Below, piece after piece: positions 1 to 9,937 of a stretch of DNA of 64,000 nt. Every line of letters begins with the position of its first letter. The stretch's first letter is position 1. The stretch spans positions 1,732,501-1,796,500 of the forward strand of contig NC_007775.1 of the NCBI RefSeq assembly GCF_000013205.1, given 5' to 3'. Under the pieces are notes generated by a model. The model worked only from the letters and a program-made list of their open reading frames with translations. It searched no databases and was not told where the DNA came from. The position numbers and the translations under genes were made by a program. This DNA comes from Synechococcus sp. JA-3-3Ab. GTDB lineage: Bacteria > Cyanobacteriota > Cyanobacteriia > Thermostichales > Thermostichaceae.

Positions 1-579
1 CAAGGAAAGCTTCTGGAATAGATGAGCCACCGGCAGGGCAAATCCTGGAATAACCTCTTCACCTTCTAGAAGATCAACCGATTTCAGGAGGCGGTCAGGC
101 TCTTGAGAGCTGCGATACACCAGGACGTAGTGCTCGCTGGGGTGAACCAGCCAAACCAGGCGGCTGCCATTTTCAAAGTACTCCACCAGCTTGTCATGAA
201 TTTCTTCAACCGTATTGCGGGGGGAAAGCACTTCAACAGCCAGATCTGGAGCGCCTTCCAAAAATCCTGTGGGCAGTTCAGCCATGCCCTGCAAGCGTTC
301 TTTAGCAAAAAAAGAGATGTCAGGGGAGCGCCAATTTCCACTCTTCATCTTAAAAGCAGTGCTGGAATCTAAAACGATCCCCAGCTTGTTGGACAAAACG
401 TAGGGGGTCAAAGCTGCCAATAGGAGGCTGCAGACATAACCATGGAGTGCCCCCGCGCTTCCCATATCAATTGGCTTCCCATCAACAATCTCGTAGCGAT
501 GTCCCTCCCTGGACAACGCCATGAATTCTTCGGCTGTCCAAGCTCTTTTTCCCTGAGTTGGCACAGCTCCGACGGTCAT
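1..579 (-). CDS. Uma2 family (PD-(D/E)XK) endonuclease, 3' end outside window
   Basis: The reverse strand reads open from an ATG at 577-579 to the window edge, 193 codons with no stop, so the C-terminus is missing. The protein begins MTVGAVPTQGKRAWTAEEF and contains RYEIVDGKPIDM, then RSPDISFF near residue 90 and PDLAVEVLSPRNT near residue 115. This is the usual order in the Uma2 family, where the Asp of the SPD motif and the E-V pair of the VEVLSP strand form the nuclease core. The family is greatly expanded in cyanobacteria and its biological role is unclear. It is divergent from purB, with about 130 bp between the two starts. Confidence 0.85.
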   Translation of the reverse strand, partial: MTVGAVPTQGKRAWTAEEFMALSREGHRYEIVDGKPIDMGSAGALHGYVCSLLLAALTPYVLSNKLGIVLDSSTAFKMKSGNWRSPDISFFAKERLQGMAELPTGFLEGAPDLAVEVLSPRNTVEEIHDKLVEYFENGSRLVWLVHPSEHYVLVYRSSQEPDRLLKSVDLLEGEEVIPGFALPVAHLFQKLSL

Positions 580-712
580 CTGCAAACTCCTTGCTGCTCC
601 TTCGACACCGCAAGCCAAGCCCGCAGGGATCCCCCAGCGGCTTTTCCTCGAGGGGGGACGCCAAAGGCTAAAATGGCTTAGATCATCCTACTGTACCGAC
701 GGAAAAGGCACC

Positions 713-2008
713 TTGATCGAGCGCTACACTCTGCCCGAAATGGGCCAGATTTGGTCCACTGCCCACAAGCTCCAGACCTGGCTGCAGGTGGAGCTGGCTG
801 TCTGTGAAGCGCAAGCGGAGCTGGGGCGGATCCCGCAAGAAGCCCTGCAGGAGATCAGAGCCAAAGCCGCCTTTGACCCGGCGCGGGTTTTGGAAATTGA
901 GGCGGAAGTGAAGCACGATGTTATTGCCTTCTTAACCAACCTCAACGAGCACGTGGGCGAGGCAGGGCGCTACATCCACCTGGGCCTGACCAGCTCGGAT
1001 GTGTTGGATACCGCTCTGGCCCTGCAGCTTGTGGCCTCGGTGGAGATCTTGCAAGCCCGCCTGGCCGACCTCATCGCTGCTATCCGCGACCAAGCTCGGC
1101 AGCACCGCTACACCCTCATGATCGGCCGCACCCACGGTGTTCACGCCGAGCCGATTACCTTTGGCTTTAAGCTGGCAGGGTGGCTGGCCGAGTGCCTGCG
1201 CCATCAGGAGCGGCTGGAACGCCTGCAAGAGGTGGTGGCAGTGGGCAAGATCTCGGGGGCAGTGGGCACCTACGCCAACGTGCCTCCCCAGGTGGAGCAG
1301 TTGGCCTGCGCTCGCCTGGGCCTGAAGCCCGATACAGCCTCGACACAGGTAATCTCGCGGGATCGCCACGCTGAATACGTGCAAACCTTGGCTTTGATTG
1401 GCTCTTCCCTAGAGCGCTTTGCTACTGAAATCCGCCACCTGCAGCGAACAGAGGTACTGGAGGCTGAGGAGTACTTTGCCCCCGGCCAAAAGGGATCCTC
1501 TGCTATGCCCCACAAGCGCAACCCCATCAAATCTGAACAGCTAACCGGGATTTCCCGCCTCCTGCGGGGGTATGCCCTTCCGGCTCTGGAAAACATCCCC
1601 CTTTGGCATGAGCGGGACATCTCCCACAGCTCGGTGGAGCGGGTTATCCTGCCCGATGCCTCCATTCTCTGCCACTACCTGCTGGTGAACATGGCCGACC
1701 TGGTGCGCCACCTGCAGGTTCACACCGGCAACATGGAGCGCAACCTCAACATCTATGGCGGCGTCATCTTCAGCCAGCAGGTGCTTCTAGCCTTGGTGGA
1801 GAAGGGCTTGAGCCGGGAGGAAGCTTACCGCCTGGTGCAGGAAAATGCTCATCGCGCCTGGAACCAGCCGCAGGGGGACTTTCGCGCCAATCTGCTGGCG
1901 GATCCCCGGGTGATGGCCCACCTGAGCGAGGCAGAACTGCAGGACTGCTTTGATCCCCAGCGCCACCTAACTCACCTAGACGAGATCTTTGCCCGCCTGG
2001 GCATTTGA
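713..2008 (+). CDS. purB: Adenylosuccinate lyase
   Basis: This enzyme cleaves fumarate from SAICAR and from adenylosuccinate in purine synthesis, acting as a cytosolic homotetramer. The 431-residue protein has the normal length. It shows the fumarase/aspartase superfamily features: a GLTSSDVLDTA segment near residue 90, the catalytic-His region GRTHGVHAEPI near residue 140, and the signature GSSAMPHKRNP near residue 262, which carries the catalytic serine loop. The start is a TTG at 713 giving MIERYTLPEM, where the family normally begins. pyrB follows after 9 bp, so the two nucleotide-synthesis genes probably share a transcript. Confidence 0.96.
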   Translation: MIERYTLPEMGQIWSTAHKLQTWLQVELAVCEAQAELGRIPQEALQEIRAKAAFDPARVLEIEAEVKHDVIAFLTNLNEHVGEAGRYIHLGLTSSDVLDTALALQLVASVEILQARLADLIAAIRDQARQHRYTLMIGRTHGVHAEPITFGFKLAGWLAECLRHQERLERLQEVVAVGKISGAVGTYANVPPQVEQLACARLGLKPDTASTQVISRDRHAEYVQTLALIGSSLERFATEIRHLQRTEVLEAEEYFAPGQKGSSAMPHKRNPIKSEQLTGISRLLRGYALPALENIPLWHERDISHSSVERVILPDASILCHYLLVNMADLVRHLQVHTGNMERNLNIYGGVIFSQQVLLALVEKGLSREEAYRLVQENAHRAWNQPQGDFRANLLADPRVMAHLSEAELQDCFDPQRHLTHLDEIFARLGI

Positions 2009-2017
2009 GGATCCCCT

Positions 2018-2998
2018 ATGGTTTGGCAGCGGCAGCACGTCTTGGGCTTGGCGGATTTTACTCCCGAAGAATACCAGATGGTTTTGCAGACCAGCGCCAG
2101 TTTCCAGGAGGTGTTGACGCGGCGGTTGCCCAAGGTGCCCACCCTGCAGGGGAAGGTGGTGGTGACGCTGTTCTTCGAGCCTTCCACCCGCACCCGTTCC
2201 AGTTTTGAGCTGGCGGCCAAGCGCCTTTCGGCCGATGTGCTCAACTTTTCCCCAGGCACCTCTTCCTTGAGCAAAGGGGAGACGCTCTTGGATACGGCCC
2301 GCACCTTTCTGGCCATGGGATCCGATCTCTTAATCGTTCGCCATGCCCAGGCAGGAGTGCCCCAACAATTAGCTGCCGAGATCGACCGCCGTGGATCCCC
2401 TGTGGGCGTTCTCAATGCCGGGGATGGACTGCACGAACATCCCACCCAAGGTTTGCTGGATTTGTTTACCCTCTGCAGCCATCTGGATCCCCGGCGTCCC
2501 CGCCTGGAGTTGCTGCAAGGGATCAAAATCGCCATTGTCGGCGATATTCTCCACTCGCGAGTGGCCCGCTCCGATATCTACGCCCTGGTGGCCGCCGGAG
2601 CTGAGGTTCACTTAGCCGGCCCTCCCACCCTGTTGCCCAAAGATTTTGCCCATTTTGTGCCCGGCCACACGCTCCCTGTCCATTGGCAGCTGGAGCCTGC
2701 CCTCGAAGGGGCGCGTTTTGTTATCACCCTACGCCTGCAGCAGGAGCGCATGGGCGAGTTCCTTCTCCCCAGCCTGCAGGAGTACCATCACTTCTTCGGC
2801 CTCACGCGGCAACGACTGCGCCTGTGCCACCCGGATGTCAAGCTTCTGCACCCCGGCCCGGTCAATCGCGGTGTGGAACTCAGCTCCGAGGTGATGGAGG
2901 ATCCCGGCTTGAACCTGATTGAGCAGCAGGTCACCCACGGCGTGGCGGTGCGCATGGCCCTGCTGTACCTCATGGGGGGCGGGCGGATCCCAGCTTAG
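2018..2998 (+). CDS. pyrB: Aspartate carbamoyltransferase catalytic subunit
   Basis: It joins carbamoyl phosphate and L-aspartate, the first committed step of pyrimidine synthesis. The protein is 326 residues, typical of the catalytic chain. The carbamoyl-phosphate-binding motif [13 protein letters not shown] lies near residue 50, HPTQGLLD near residue 140, and [11 protein letters not shown] near residue 280 in the aspartate domain. The ATG lies 9 bp after purB. The carbamoyl-phosphate synthase large subunit that would feed it (carB) is encoded about 20 kb away on the other strand. No regulatory chain gene (pyrI) is adjacent. Confidence 0.96.
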   Translation: MVWQRQHVLGLADFTPEEYQMVLQTSASFQEVLTRRLPKVPTLQGKVVVTLFFEPSTRTRSSFELAAKRLSADVLNFSPGTSSLSKGETLLDTARTFLAMGSDLLIVRHAQAGVPQQLAAEIDRRGSPVGVLNAGDGLHEHPTQGLLDLFTLCSHLDPRRPRLELLQGIKIAIVGDILHSRVARSDIYALVAAGAEVHLAGPPTLLPKDFAHFVPGHTLPVHWQLEPALEGARFVITLRLQQERMGEFLLPSLQEYHHFFGLTRQRLRLCHPDVKLLHPGPVNRGVELSSEVMEDPGLNLIEQQVTHGVAVRMALLYLMGGGRIPA

Positions 2999-3107
2999 AG
3001 CCCAGATCTTTCTCTGCTCGGGGAACATGTAGAGCTGCCCCACGTCTGGAGTGTTGAAGTCCATCTCCTAGCTAATTCTCTCTGTCAAAACTGTCAAAAG
3101 TCGGAAG

Positions 3108-3127
3108 AAGCTCTGGCCAGAGCTTTT
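3108..3127 (+). terminator. Probable intrinsic terminator after pyrB
   Basis: AAGCTCT-GGCC-AGAGCTT forms a 7-bp stem with a 4-base loop and runs into TTTT. It lies about 110 bp after the pyrB stop and before the pst promoter region. The stem is short and the T run is only four bases. Confidence 0.55.
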
Positions 3128-3429
3128 CCCGCCCTGCTGAAATCATGTCCAAGCTTGCCGAGAGGGGGGTAACATCTTTGTATCAAATTTTACACATCTT
3201 GGATCTGGATCGAGTTTTTTTGCAGCCGTCTAAGCTTAGCTCTTATTCAAGTTGTGTCCGTTTGATTGGTTGTCAAATGAGATAGAAGTTCAGCAGCATA
3301 AGCCTTTTCGCGGATCCTGGGCTCCAGGATCCTGATTTTGCTGAAATCCAAACTGGCCAAGACCACCAGATGGAAAATCGAGGTTTGGAAACGAGCCAGC
3401 ACACTCAAAAATATCGATTTTTCTCTTGA

Positions 3430-3470
3430 CTTAACCCAAAGTTAACCTTTAGATATCCTTCTGTTAACTT
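3430..3470 (+). promoter_or_regulatory. PHO box (four octamers at 11-bp spacing) upstream of pstS
   Basis: Four related octamers begin at 3430 (CTTAACCC), 3441 (GTTAACCT), 3452 (GATATCCT) and 3463 (GTTAACTT), each exactly 11 bp after the last. The cyanobacterial PHO box bound by the response regulator SphR is built of CTTAACCT-like octamers separated by 3 bases, so the match is strong. The array ends 46 bp before the pstS ATG and predicts induction of the pst operon when phosphate is scarce. The rest of the 2999-3515 gap holds only the hairpin after pyrB. Confidence 0.85.
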
Positions 3471-3515
3471 TGAGGTTATAGGGTTGAAGGTGTTGATTCG
3501 CCACAGATATTACCC

Positions 3516-4577
3516 ATGCGAACCCTGCTTTCTGCTTTCTCCCTCACCGCTCTAACAGTAGGATTTCTAACAGCGACCTCGGCTCAAGCCCAAACCGTGC
3601 AAATCTCCGGGGCGGGCGCGACCTTTGCGGCTCCTTTGCTGCAACGTTGGTTTGACGCCTACAACCGCACCGTAGACCCCACTGTGCAAGTCAGCTATCA
3701 GTCTGTCGGTAGTGGTGCTGGCCTAGAGCAGGTGATCAATGGCACTGTGGACTTCGGCGCTTCCGAGGCGCCTTTCTCCGGTGCTCGCCTGGAAAGCTTC
3801 CGAGCTAAATACGGCTATGATCCCCTACAGTTGCCTCTGGCGGGAGGGGCCATCGAGTTTGCCTATAACCTGCCCGGCATTGAAGACGGAGAGCTCATCC
3901 TGAAGCGGAAAACCTACTGCGGCATCGTGACCGGCGAGATCACTCGCTGGGACGACATTCGCATCAAGGCCGAGAACCCAGGTATAGCAAACAAGCTGCC
4001 ACCCCTGGACATCACCTGGGTACACCGCTCTGATGGTTCTGGGACTACCTTTGTGTTCACCAACCACATCAGAACTGTCTGCCCTAATTGGACAGCCGGT
4101 GCTGGTACTTCTGTCGAGTGGCCTGTTGGTATTGGAGCCCAAGGGAATGAGGGCGTAGCCGCCACCATCAAGCAGGAGCCAGGGGCGATTGGCTACGTGA
4201 ACCAGTCCTATGCCAAGCTGGAAAAGATGGCCACTGCTCGCTTGGAAAACAAAGCGGGCAACATTGTTGAGTTCTCGACTGAGGCAGCTACCTCGGCGCT
4301 GGATGCTCCCATTCCTGATGACTTTGCGCTGTTGGTGCCCGACCCTGAAGGGCCAAATGACTACCCAATCGTGGGCTTGTTCTGGGTGATGCTGTACCGC
4401 GAGTATCCCGATCAGCAGAAGCTGACCAAGCTGGTGGAGGCTCTGAAGTGGACCCAGGGGCCAGAGGGTCAAGCCATCACCAAGGAGCTGGACTACATCC
4501 CTATGCCTGAGGCGGTTATCCAGCGGATCTTTGCAGAGCTGGATTCCATCACCGTTAACCCCAATGCGGTGCGATGA
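3516..4577 (+). CDS. pstS: Phosphate ABC transporter, periplasmic phosphate-binding protein
   Basis: The protein captures phosphate in the periplasm and delivers it to the PstCA permease. It has 353 residues. A Sec signal peptide spans roughly residues 1-25, ending in SAQA, and has no lipobox cysteine, so it is probably soluble rather than a lipoprotein. The mature N-terminus continues with SGAGATFAAPLLQRW, and VHRSDGSGTTFVFTNH near residue 170 supplies phosphate-contacting residues typical of PstS. It is the first gene of pstSCAB, directly under the PHO box, and is followed by a 148-bp gap with a hairpin. Confidence 0.95.
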   Translation: MRTLLSAFSLTALTVGFLTATSAQAQTVQISGAGATFAAPLLQRWFDAYNRTVDPTVQVSYQSVGSGAGLEQVINGTVDFGASEAPFSGARLESFRAKYGYDPLQLPLAGGAIEFAYNLPGIEDGELILKRKTYCGIVTGEITRWDDIRIKAENPGIANKLPPLDITWVHRSDGSGTTFVFTNHIRTVCPNWTAGAGTSVEWPVGIGAQGNEGVAATIKQEPGAIGYVNQSYAKLEKMATARLENKAGNIVEFSTEAATSALDAPIPDDFALLVPDPEGPNDYPIVGLFWVMLYREYPDQQKLTKLVEALKWTQGPEGQAITKELDYIPMPEAVIQRIFAELDSITVNPNAVR

Positions 4578-4594
4578 CTGGGTTGCAGCCTGAA

Positions 4595-4610
4595 CTCCAC
4601 TAGAGTGGAG
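4595..4610 (+). other. Intercistronic hairpin between pstS and pstC
   Basis: CTCCACT-AG-AGTGGAG is a perfect 7-bp inverted repeat 18 bp after the pstS stop, without a following T run. Such a hairpin could stabilise the pstS message or partly attenuate the permease genes, consistent with the usual excess of binding protein over permease. The effect is inferred. Confidence 0.45.
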
Positions 4611-4725
4611 CTGGTGGCCGGCTGAGGAGGCAGATGAGGCTTTCTCGGTCGGCTGCTGGGGTTACCTTGCACGGTGGGATTTTTAGGAAAGATTTTGAAC
4701 CGAAGATGATCATGGGAGAGAGGCT

Positions 4726-5709
4726 ATGACTTCAGCGGCTACGGGTTATGGTTCACCGCCAAACCCGGATATCGATGTTGACATTGAGAAAAAGGCGAGC
4801 CTGTCTCGGGCTGTTGATGTGGGCTTTGTCCGCCTGACGCTGGCCTTGGCAGGGTTTGCCGGCATTATCCTCATCTGGGTGATTCTTCAAACCACCGAAG
4901 CGGCTCTGCCGGCGATTCAGCAGTTTGGCTTGGGCTTCCTGGTTACTACCCGCTGGAACCCGGTGGAAAACATCTACGGGGTGCTACCACAGATTTATGG
5001 CAGTTTGGTAACCTCTCTGGTGGCTTTGATTTTTGCCATCCCTCTGGGCATTGGCACTGCCATTTTTTTGACGGAAGGTTTTGCCCCCAAGTGGGTAACG
5101 GCGCCGATTGGCTTTGCCGTTGAGCTGATCGTGGCCATTCCCAGTGTGGTGCTGGGGCTATGGGGGATCTTTGTGCTGATTCCAGCAGTGCGGCCCATCT
5201 TTCGAGCCATTAACCAGACGCTGGGTTGGATCCCTTTCTTGGGTGGCCCGGCTCCGCGGGGGCCCAGCTTGTTGATAGTGGCTGTGGTGCTGGGGATCAT
5301 GATCTCTCCCATCATCATCTCCATTACCCGCAGTACCTTTGAATCTCTACCACGCAGCCTAAAAGAGGGCGCTTTGGCTCTGGGGGCAACCCGCTGGGAG
5401 ACCCTCTTAACGGTGATGATCCCTGCCGGCCTGTCGGGCATTGTCAGCTCGATCATGCTGGCGCTGGGACGGGCCCTGGGAGAGACCATGGTAGCGGCCA
5501 TGCTTTCCGGCAACGCCAACCGCATCAATATCTCCCTAATGCAGCCGGGATCCACCATTACTGGCTTGATTGCCTCTCAGTTTGGCGAGGCAGGACGCTT
5601 GCAGGTTTCGGCTCTCATGTATGCCGGCGTGGTGCTGATGGTGCTGACGTTATTGGTCAACATTGTTGCCGAGATCATCATCCGCAAGTTTCAAAACTTG
5701 GAGCAGTAA
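4726..5709 (+). CDS. pstC: Phosphate ABC transporter permease PstC
   Basis: One of the two membrane subunits of the phosphate importer. The 327-residue protein has about six hydrophobic segments, the first at residues 32-55. The EAA-type loop that contacts the ATPase is visible as LKEGALALGATRWETLLTV near residue 215, followed by GRALGETMVAAML, a typical PstC motif. The N-terminal 30 residues are hydrophilic. It lies between pstS and pstA in the conserved order and is probably cotranscribed with them. Confidence 0.95.
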   Translation: MTSAATGYGSPPNPDIDVDIEKKASLSRAVDVGFVRLTLALAGFAGIILIWVILQTTEAALPAIQQFGLGFLVTTRWNPVENIYGVLPQIYGSLVTSLVALIFAIPLGIGTAIFLTEGFAPKWVTAPIGFAVELIVAIPSVVLGLWGIFVLIPAVRPIFRAINQTLGWIPFLGGPAPRGPSLLIVAVVLGIMISPIIISITRSTFESLPRSLKEGALALGATRWETLLTVMIPAGLSGIVSSIMLALGRALGETMVAAMLSGNANRINISLMQPGSTITGLIASQFGEAGRLQVSALMYAGVVLMVLTLLVNIVAEIIIRKFQNLEQ

Positions 5710-5747
5710 CTTGGGAAGCAGAAAGAAGATAAAGGAGCACTGTTATC

Positions 5748-6641
5748 ATGTCCGACTCAGCACAGCTTGCCCCTGAGAAGGTTGACATCGACATTACTCG
5801 TGCCGCCATTGCCCCTGTCCGCAATTACACAGGCATTGTCCTAACCCTGCTGAGTGGCCTCTCTGTGGCGGTGATCATAGCTTCCCTATCTTGGGTGCTG
5901 TGGGATGTGGGCAAGGAAGGCATCCAGCGGATAAATTGGGATGTCCTCACCCAGACCCGCTACCCTGCCCCTGGCCTGGCGGAAGGGGGCTTTGGTCACG
6001 CAATTGTCGGCAATTTAATGGTGCTGGCTACGGGGGCGGCTTTGAGCTTTCCCTTCGGCATCTTGGCGGCAGTGTACTTGTCTGAATTCGGTCGCGGCAC
6101 CCGCTTGGCTTATCTGGTTAAGTTTTCCTGCAATGTGCTCACGGGGGTACCGGCCATTCTCTGCGGCCTGTTTGCCTATGCTGTGGTGGTGAGGGGATCC
6201 GGCTTTTCGGCTTTCTCGGGAGGGGTGGCTTTTGGCGTGCTGATGCTGCCGATTGTCCTCCGCTCCACCGAGGAGGCGTTGCTGCTGGTTTCGCCCGACA
6301 TGCGCTTGGCTTCCCTTGGCCTGGGCTCAACTCGCTTTCAGACCACAATGCGCGTTGTTTTGCCGGCAGCGGCACCGGCCATCGTAACCGGGCTAATCCT
6401 GGCTTTGGCCCGAGCGGCAGGCGAGGCTGCACCTCTGCTCTTTACCGCCTTTAACAACAATTTCTGGTCTACTGATCTCTTTGGCCCGGTGGCTACCTTG
6501 CCGGTGATGGTCTACTTTTTCTCCATCATTCCCTACAGGGTGCAGCAGCAGCTGGCTTGGGCGGGCGCTTTGGTTTTGTTAGCCACTGTTTTGGCGGCCA
6601 GCTTGATCGCTCGCTTTTTGGTGTACAAGACCAGGAAATAG
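5748..6641 (+). CDS. pstA: Phosphate ABC transporter permease PstA
   Basis: Partner membrane subunit of PstC. It has 297 residues with about six membrane spans. The coupling loop is [23 protein letters not shown] near residue 185, and the family motif [15 protein letters not shown] follows near residue 222. A purine-rich ribosome-binding site, AAAGGAG, precedes the ATG. The start is 38 bp after pstC. Confidence 0.95.
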   Translation: MSDSAQLAPEKVDIDITRAAIAPVRNYTGIVLTLLSGLSVAVIIASLSWVLWDVGKEGIQRINWDVLTQTRYPAPGLAEGGFGHAIVGNLMVLATGAALSFPFGILAAVYLSEFGRGTRLAYLVKFSCNVLTGVPAILCGLFAYAVVVRGSGFSAFSGGVAFGVLMLPIVLRSTEEALLLVSPDMRLASLGLGSTRFQTTMRVVLPAAAPAIVTGLILALARAAGEAAPLLFTAFNNNFWSTDLFGPVATLPVMVYFFSIIPYRVQQQLAWAGALVLLATVLAASLIARFLVYKTRK

Positions 6642-6711
6642 CCTGAGGATTCTCAACAAAGTCTTGAATCGAACTCTTCGTCGAACTCTAGCTCTTTCTG
6701 TGAGTGCTGCC

Positions 6712-7509
6712 ATGCAAACTCAATCTCTTAACCAGACCTCTTACGTTTTCAGGACCGAGAACCTGAATGTCTACTATGGCTCCAATCTGGCTGTAAAAAA
6801 TGTTACTCTGGACATCCCAGCCCGACAGATTACTGCGTTTATCGGCCCTTCCGGCTGTGGCAAAAGCACGATCCTACGTTGCTTCAACCGCACCAACGAT
6901 TTGATCCCCGGTGCTCGTGTAGAGGGCAAGCTCACCTACCACGGCAAGGATCTCTACGCCAAAGAGGTCGATCCGGTGGCGGTGCGGCGGCGTATCGGCA
7001 TGGTCTTCCAAAAGCCCAATCCCTTCCCCAAAAGCATTTACGACAACGTGGCCTACGGCCCGCGGGTGCTGGGGATGAAGGTAGACTTGGACGAGGTGGT
7101 GGAAACCTCGCTGAAACGGGCTGCCCTCTGGGATGAAGTCAAAGACAAGTTGAAAGAAAATGGTCAGTCGCTGTCGGGAGGGCAGCAGCAGCGCTTGTGT
7201 ATTGCCCGCGCTCTGGCGGTGCAGCCGGATGTGATTTTGATGGATGAGCCCTGTTCGGCACTGGATCCCATTTCCACCCGCCGCATTGAGGAGCTGATGA
7301 AGGAGCTGGTACAGGACTACACCATCATCATTGTCACCCACAACCTGCAGCAGGCCGGCCGCGTCTCGGATATGACGGCTTTCTTCAGCGTGGAGCTGGT
7401 GGGATCCAACCGTGTGGGCGAGCTGATTGAATTTGACAGAACTGAAGTCATCTTCAACAGCCCCACCAAGCAAGCCACAAGAGATTATGTGGAGGGCCGC
7501 TTCGGCTAA
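6712..7509 (+). CDS. pstB: Phosphate ABC transporter ATP-binding protein
   Basis: The ATPase that powers phosphate import. Walker A is GPSGCGKST near residue 47, the ABC signature [15 protein letters not shown] is near residue 160, and Walker [14 protein letters not shown] follows; the family-specific [16 protein letters not shown] is near residue 105. I place the start at ATG 6712 ([10 protein letters not shown]), giving 265 residues, the usual PstB length. A TTG at 6664 would add 16 unconserved residues. No phoU or sensor/regulator gene follows in this window. Confidence 0.95.
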   Translation: MQTQSLNQTSYVFRTENLNVYYGSNLAVKNVTLDIPARQITAFIGPSGCGKSTILRCFNRTNDLIPGARVEGKLTYHGKDLYAKEVDPVAVRRRIGMVFQKPNPFPKSIYDNVAYGPRVLGMKVDLDEVVETSLKRAALWDEVKDKLKENGQSLSGGQQQRLCIARALAVQPDVILMDEPCSALDPISTRRIEELMKELVQDYTIIIVTHNLQQAGRVSDMTAFFSVELVGSNRVGELIEFDRTEVIFNSPTKQATRDYVEGRFG

Positions 7510-7547
7510 TCGACCTGGCCGGACAGGGATCCTTCCCATACTGTTCT

Positions 7548-7565
7548 CTGCAAACCCTTTTGCAG
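7548..7565 (+). terminator. Weak candidate terminator after pstB
   Basis: CTGCAAA-CCCT-TTTGCAG forms a 7-bp stem with a 4-base loop 38 bp after pstB. There is no T run afterwards (only AATTT), so termination here is doubtful. Confidence 0.3.
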
Positions 7566-7621
7566 GCAATTTCTGCCGATGATGGAGTCTGAAGAACCGT
7601 TGCACCCAAATACGGATACCT

Positions 7622-8989
7622 ATGATCGTTGCCGCTCCTGACAAGCTGCAGGCTTTGCGTTCTGACTTAGAGGGTATTGAGATCATCACTGATCCGGCTC
7701 AGGTGGCCAAGTTGTCGTTGGATTTTTACCACTACAGCCCCGTGCTGAGCCGACAACTGAGCGACAAGCGGGGAGATTTGGTGGTGCGCCCCGCCGATGA
7801 GGCCGAGGTGATGCGGGTGGCAGCGGCCTGTGCCAGGCTGCGGATCCCGGTTACGGTGCGCGGTGCCGGTACCGGTAATTACGGCCAATGTATCCCGCTG
7901 GCCGGGGGTGTGATCCTGGACATGGGCAAGCTCAACCAGGTGCTTTGGGCAAAGCCGGGCTTGGCGCGGGTGCAGGCGGGGGCCAAGTTGATGGCCATCG
8001 ACAAACACACCCGGGAGATGGGCTGGGAGATCCGCATGGCTCCTTCCACCTATCGCACGGCCACCATCGGGGGGTTCATTGCCGGCGGCAGCGGCGGCAT
8101 TGGCTCTGTGACCTACGGCCAATTGCTGGATCGGGGCAACATCTTGGGGCTGCGGGTGATCACAGTCGAAGAGGAGCCGCGGGCCCTGGAGCTGCGGGGA
8201 GACGACGTGTTTAAAGTCAGCCATGCCTGGGGCCTCAATGGGATCATCACCGAGGTGGAGATTCCGCTGGCGCCTGCTTATCCTTGGGCGGAGCTGGTGG
8301 TGGCCTTTCCCCCTGAAGTGGGCTTTATGCCCTGTGCCCATTTTGGCCAAGCCCTGGGCGATGCCGATGGGATCCTCAAGAAATTGGTCAGCCTGCACGC
8401 TTGGCCGATCCCCAGCTACTTTGCACCGCTGCGGGGTCATTTGCCAGAAGGATCCGCTGTGGCCCTGTTGATGGTGGCCGAATGCAGTGTGGAGCCGCTG
8501 TTGGAGCTGATCCGGGAACATGGGGGCCAAGTGGTTTACAACAAAACGGCCCAGGAGGCCAGCAAGGGGATCTCGCTGGGGGAATTTTCTTGGAACCACA
8601 CCACCTTGCACTGCCGCAGCGTGGATCCCAGCCTGACTTATTTACAATCGGCTTTTCCCGCCGATCGGGAGCTGAAGCTGGTGCAGCACATGTACGAGTA
8701 TTTTGGCGACGAAGTGCTGATGCACCTGGAGTGGATTCGCATCAACGGGCAAGCTACCCCTGTCGGCCTGCAAATTGTCCGCTTTACCACCGAAGAGCGC
8801 CTGAACGAGATCATGCGCTACCACGAAGAGCAGGGAGTATTTATTGCCAACCCCCACACTTTCATCATCGAAGACGGCGGGCGCAAAGTGATGGATCCGC
8901 GCCAGATTCGTTTTAAAGAAGAAGTGGATCCCTATGGGTTGCTTAATCCGGGCAAGATGCGCACCTGGCAGGAGCGCGCCTCTGCTTGA
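7622..8989 (+). CDS. FAD-binding oxidoreductase (GlcD/FAD_binding_4 type)
   Basis: Probably a flavin-dependent dehydrogenase of a hydroxy acid or related substrate; the substrate cannot be read from the sequence. The 455-residue protein has the PCMH-type FAD domain: LVVRPADEAEVMRVAAACA near residue 55, the pyrophosphate-binding loop VTVRGAGTGNYGQ near residue 80, and ATIGGFIAGGSGGIGS near residue 145. The C-terminus ends with DPYGLLNPGKMRTW, the NPGK motif common in GlcD/D-lactate dehydrogenase relatives. It is preceded by a 112-bp gap after pstB and has no obvious partner subunit nearby. Confidence 0.85.
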   Translation: MIVAAPDKLQALRSDLEGIEIITDPAQVAKLSLDFYHYSPVLSRQLSDKRGDLVVRPADEAEVMRVAAACARLRIPVTVRGAGTGNYGQCIPLAGGVILDMGKLNQVLWAKPGLARVQAGAKLMAIDKHTREMGWEIRMAPSTYRTATIGGFIAGGSGGIGSVTYGQLLDRGNILGLRVITVEEEPRALELRGDDVFKVSHAWGLNGIITEVEIPLAPAYPWAELVVAFPPEVGFMPCAHFGQALGDADGILKKLVSLHAWPIPSYFAPLRGHLPEGSAVALLMVAECSVEPLLELIREHGGQVVYNKTAQEASKGISLGEFSWNHTTLHCRSVDPSLTYLQSAFPADRELKLVQHMYEYFGDEVLMHLEWIRINGQATPVGLQIVRFTTEERLNEIMRYHEEQGVFIANPHTFIIEDGGRKVMDPRQIRFKEEVDPYGLLNPGKMRTWQERASA

Positions 8990-9147
8990 GGAATAGCAAC
9001 AGTAGCACAGCAATTGGCCTTGGTCTATCTATGTTGCCGGTATTTAATGCATAATCGATTGCCTGTGTGAGACAAGACCAGGCCAGAACTGTGGGGTCAG
9101 TACTGTGGGAATGCTGTCCACCGTTAAATGCTTTGTGGTGTGGACTG

Positions 9148-9582
9148 TCAAACTTCCGGCAGCCAATCTTCTGCAAGCACCAACTCTGGAGAGTAGGGAC
9201 AGACATCTGGAAATGTCGAGATTTCTATCCCCGTTTGCCTGGCTGCTTGGCGGCGCGCCCGTTGATAACTCTCTTCAAGTTGCTCTATCAGATAACCTTT
9301 TAGGCTGGGGCTATCTTCTATGGCCAATCCGATTTGGGTTCGCGCATCTGTAATGGAATCTAGCCAGCTATCTGAACGGCGCTGAGGTTGATATTGCCAC
9401 TTGAGTAGATGCAGCAGAAGGCGAGTTAATTGACTGGTAATCCCTCGTCGTTCGCTCTTGCCCAAATTCTCAACCTCTTCAATTAAGTGTGTTAGGTCAA
9501 TTTCATGCCAGCGCCTTTCCCGCAATAGCCGGGTTGTTCGGTCAATCCACAAGTTAAAGTCTGTCGAGTATAGATTGCTCAT
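9148..9582 (-). CDS. DUF29 family protein
   Basis: A 144-residue protein beginning MSNLYSTDFNLWIDRTTRLL, with HLIEEVENLGKSERRGI near residue 33 and LLLHLLKWQYQPQRRSDSW near residue 55. These are hallmarks of DUF29, a family abundant in cyanobacteria and without a known biochemical function. The protein looks soluble and mostly alpha-helical. It stands alone, with wide gaps on both sides. Confidence 0.85.
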   Translation of the reverse strand: MSNLYSTDFNLWIDRTTRLLRERRWHEIDLTHLIEEVENLGKSERRGITSQLTRLLLHLLKWQYQPQRRSDSWLDSITDARTQIGLAIEDSPSLKGYLIEQLEESYQRARRQAARQTGIEISTFPDVCPYSPELVLAEDWLPEV

Positions 9583-9937
9583 AGCTTTGTCCTGCTGAAA
9601 AATAGGGTCGCGATAATTATGAAATCCAGACTACGTCCTTCTTGAGTTTACTACAATAAAACCTGTAACACCTGAGTTCTCAACCGTCTGGGAGCAGAGT
9701 CCTCTGGTGATAAACCTTATCCAGGCAACTCTTTCTATAGTCATTTCGATTTAAAGCAGGACACTGCACCCACACTTAAAGTGCACCGAGCCGGAAGGCT
9801 TTTCAAGGACTCCGTCCCGCTGGCGCGATCAGGAGCCCAGGCGTCTTACCCTAAACTGAAGCAACTATATTTGACGAATATTTGACGGAGAGTGGATGGA
9901 GAGGGTGTCCCTGTGGAGAAAGGTTCAAACAAACGCT
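9583..9937. other. Intergenic region, no gene seen
   Basis: About 355 bp between the DUF29 gene and the permease gene. I see no open frame with family features, RNA gene or strong terminator. Confidence 0.5.
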
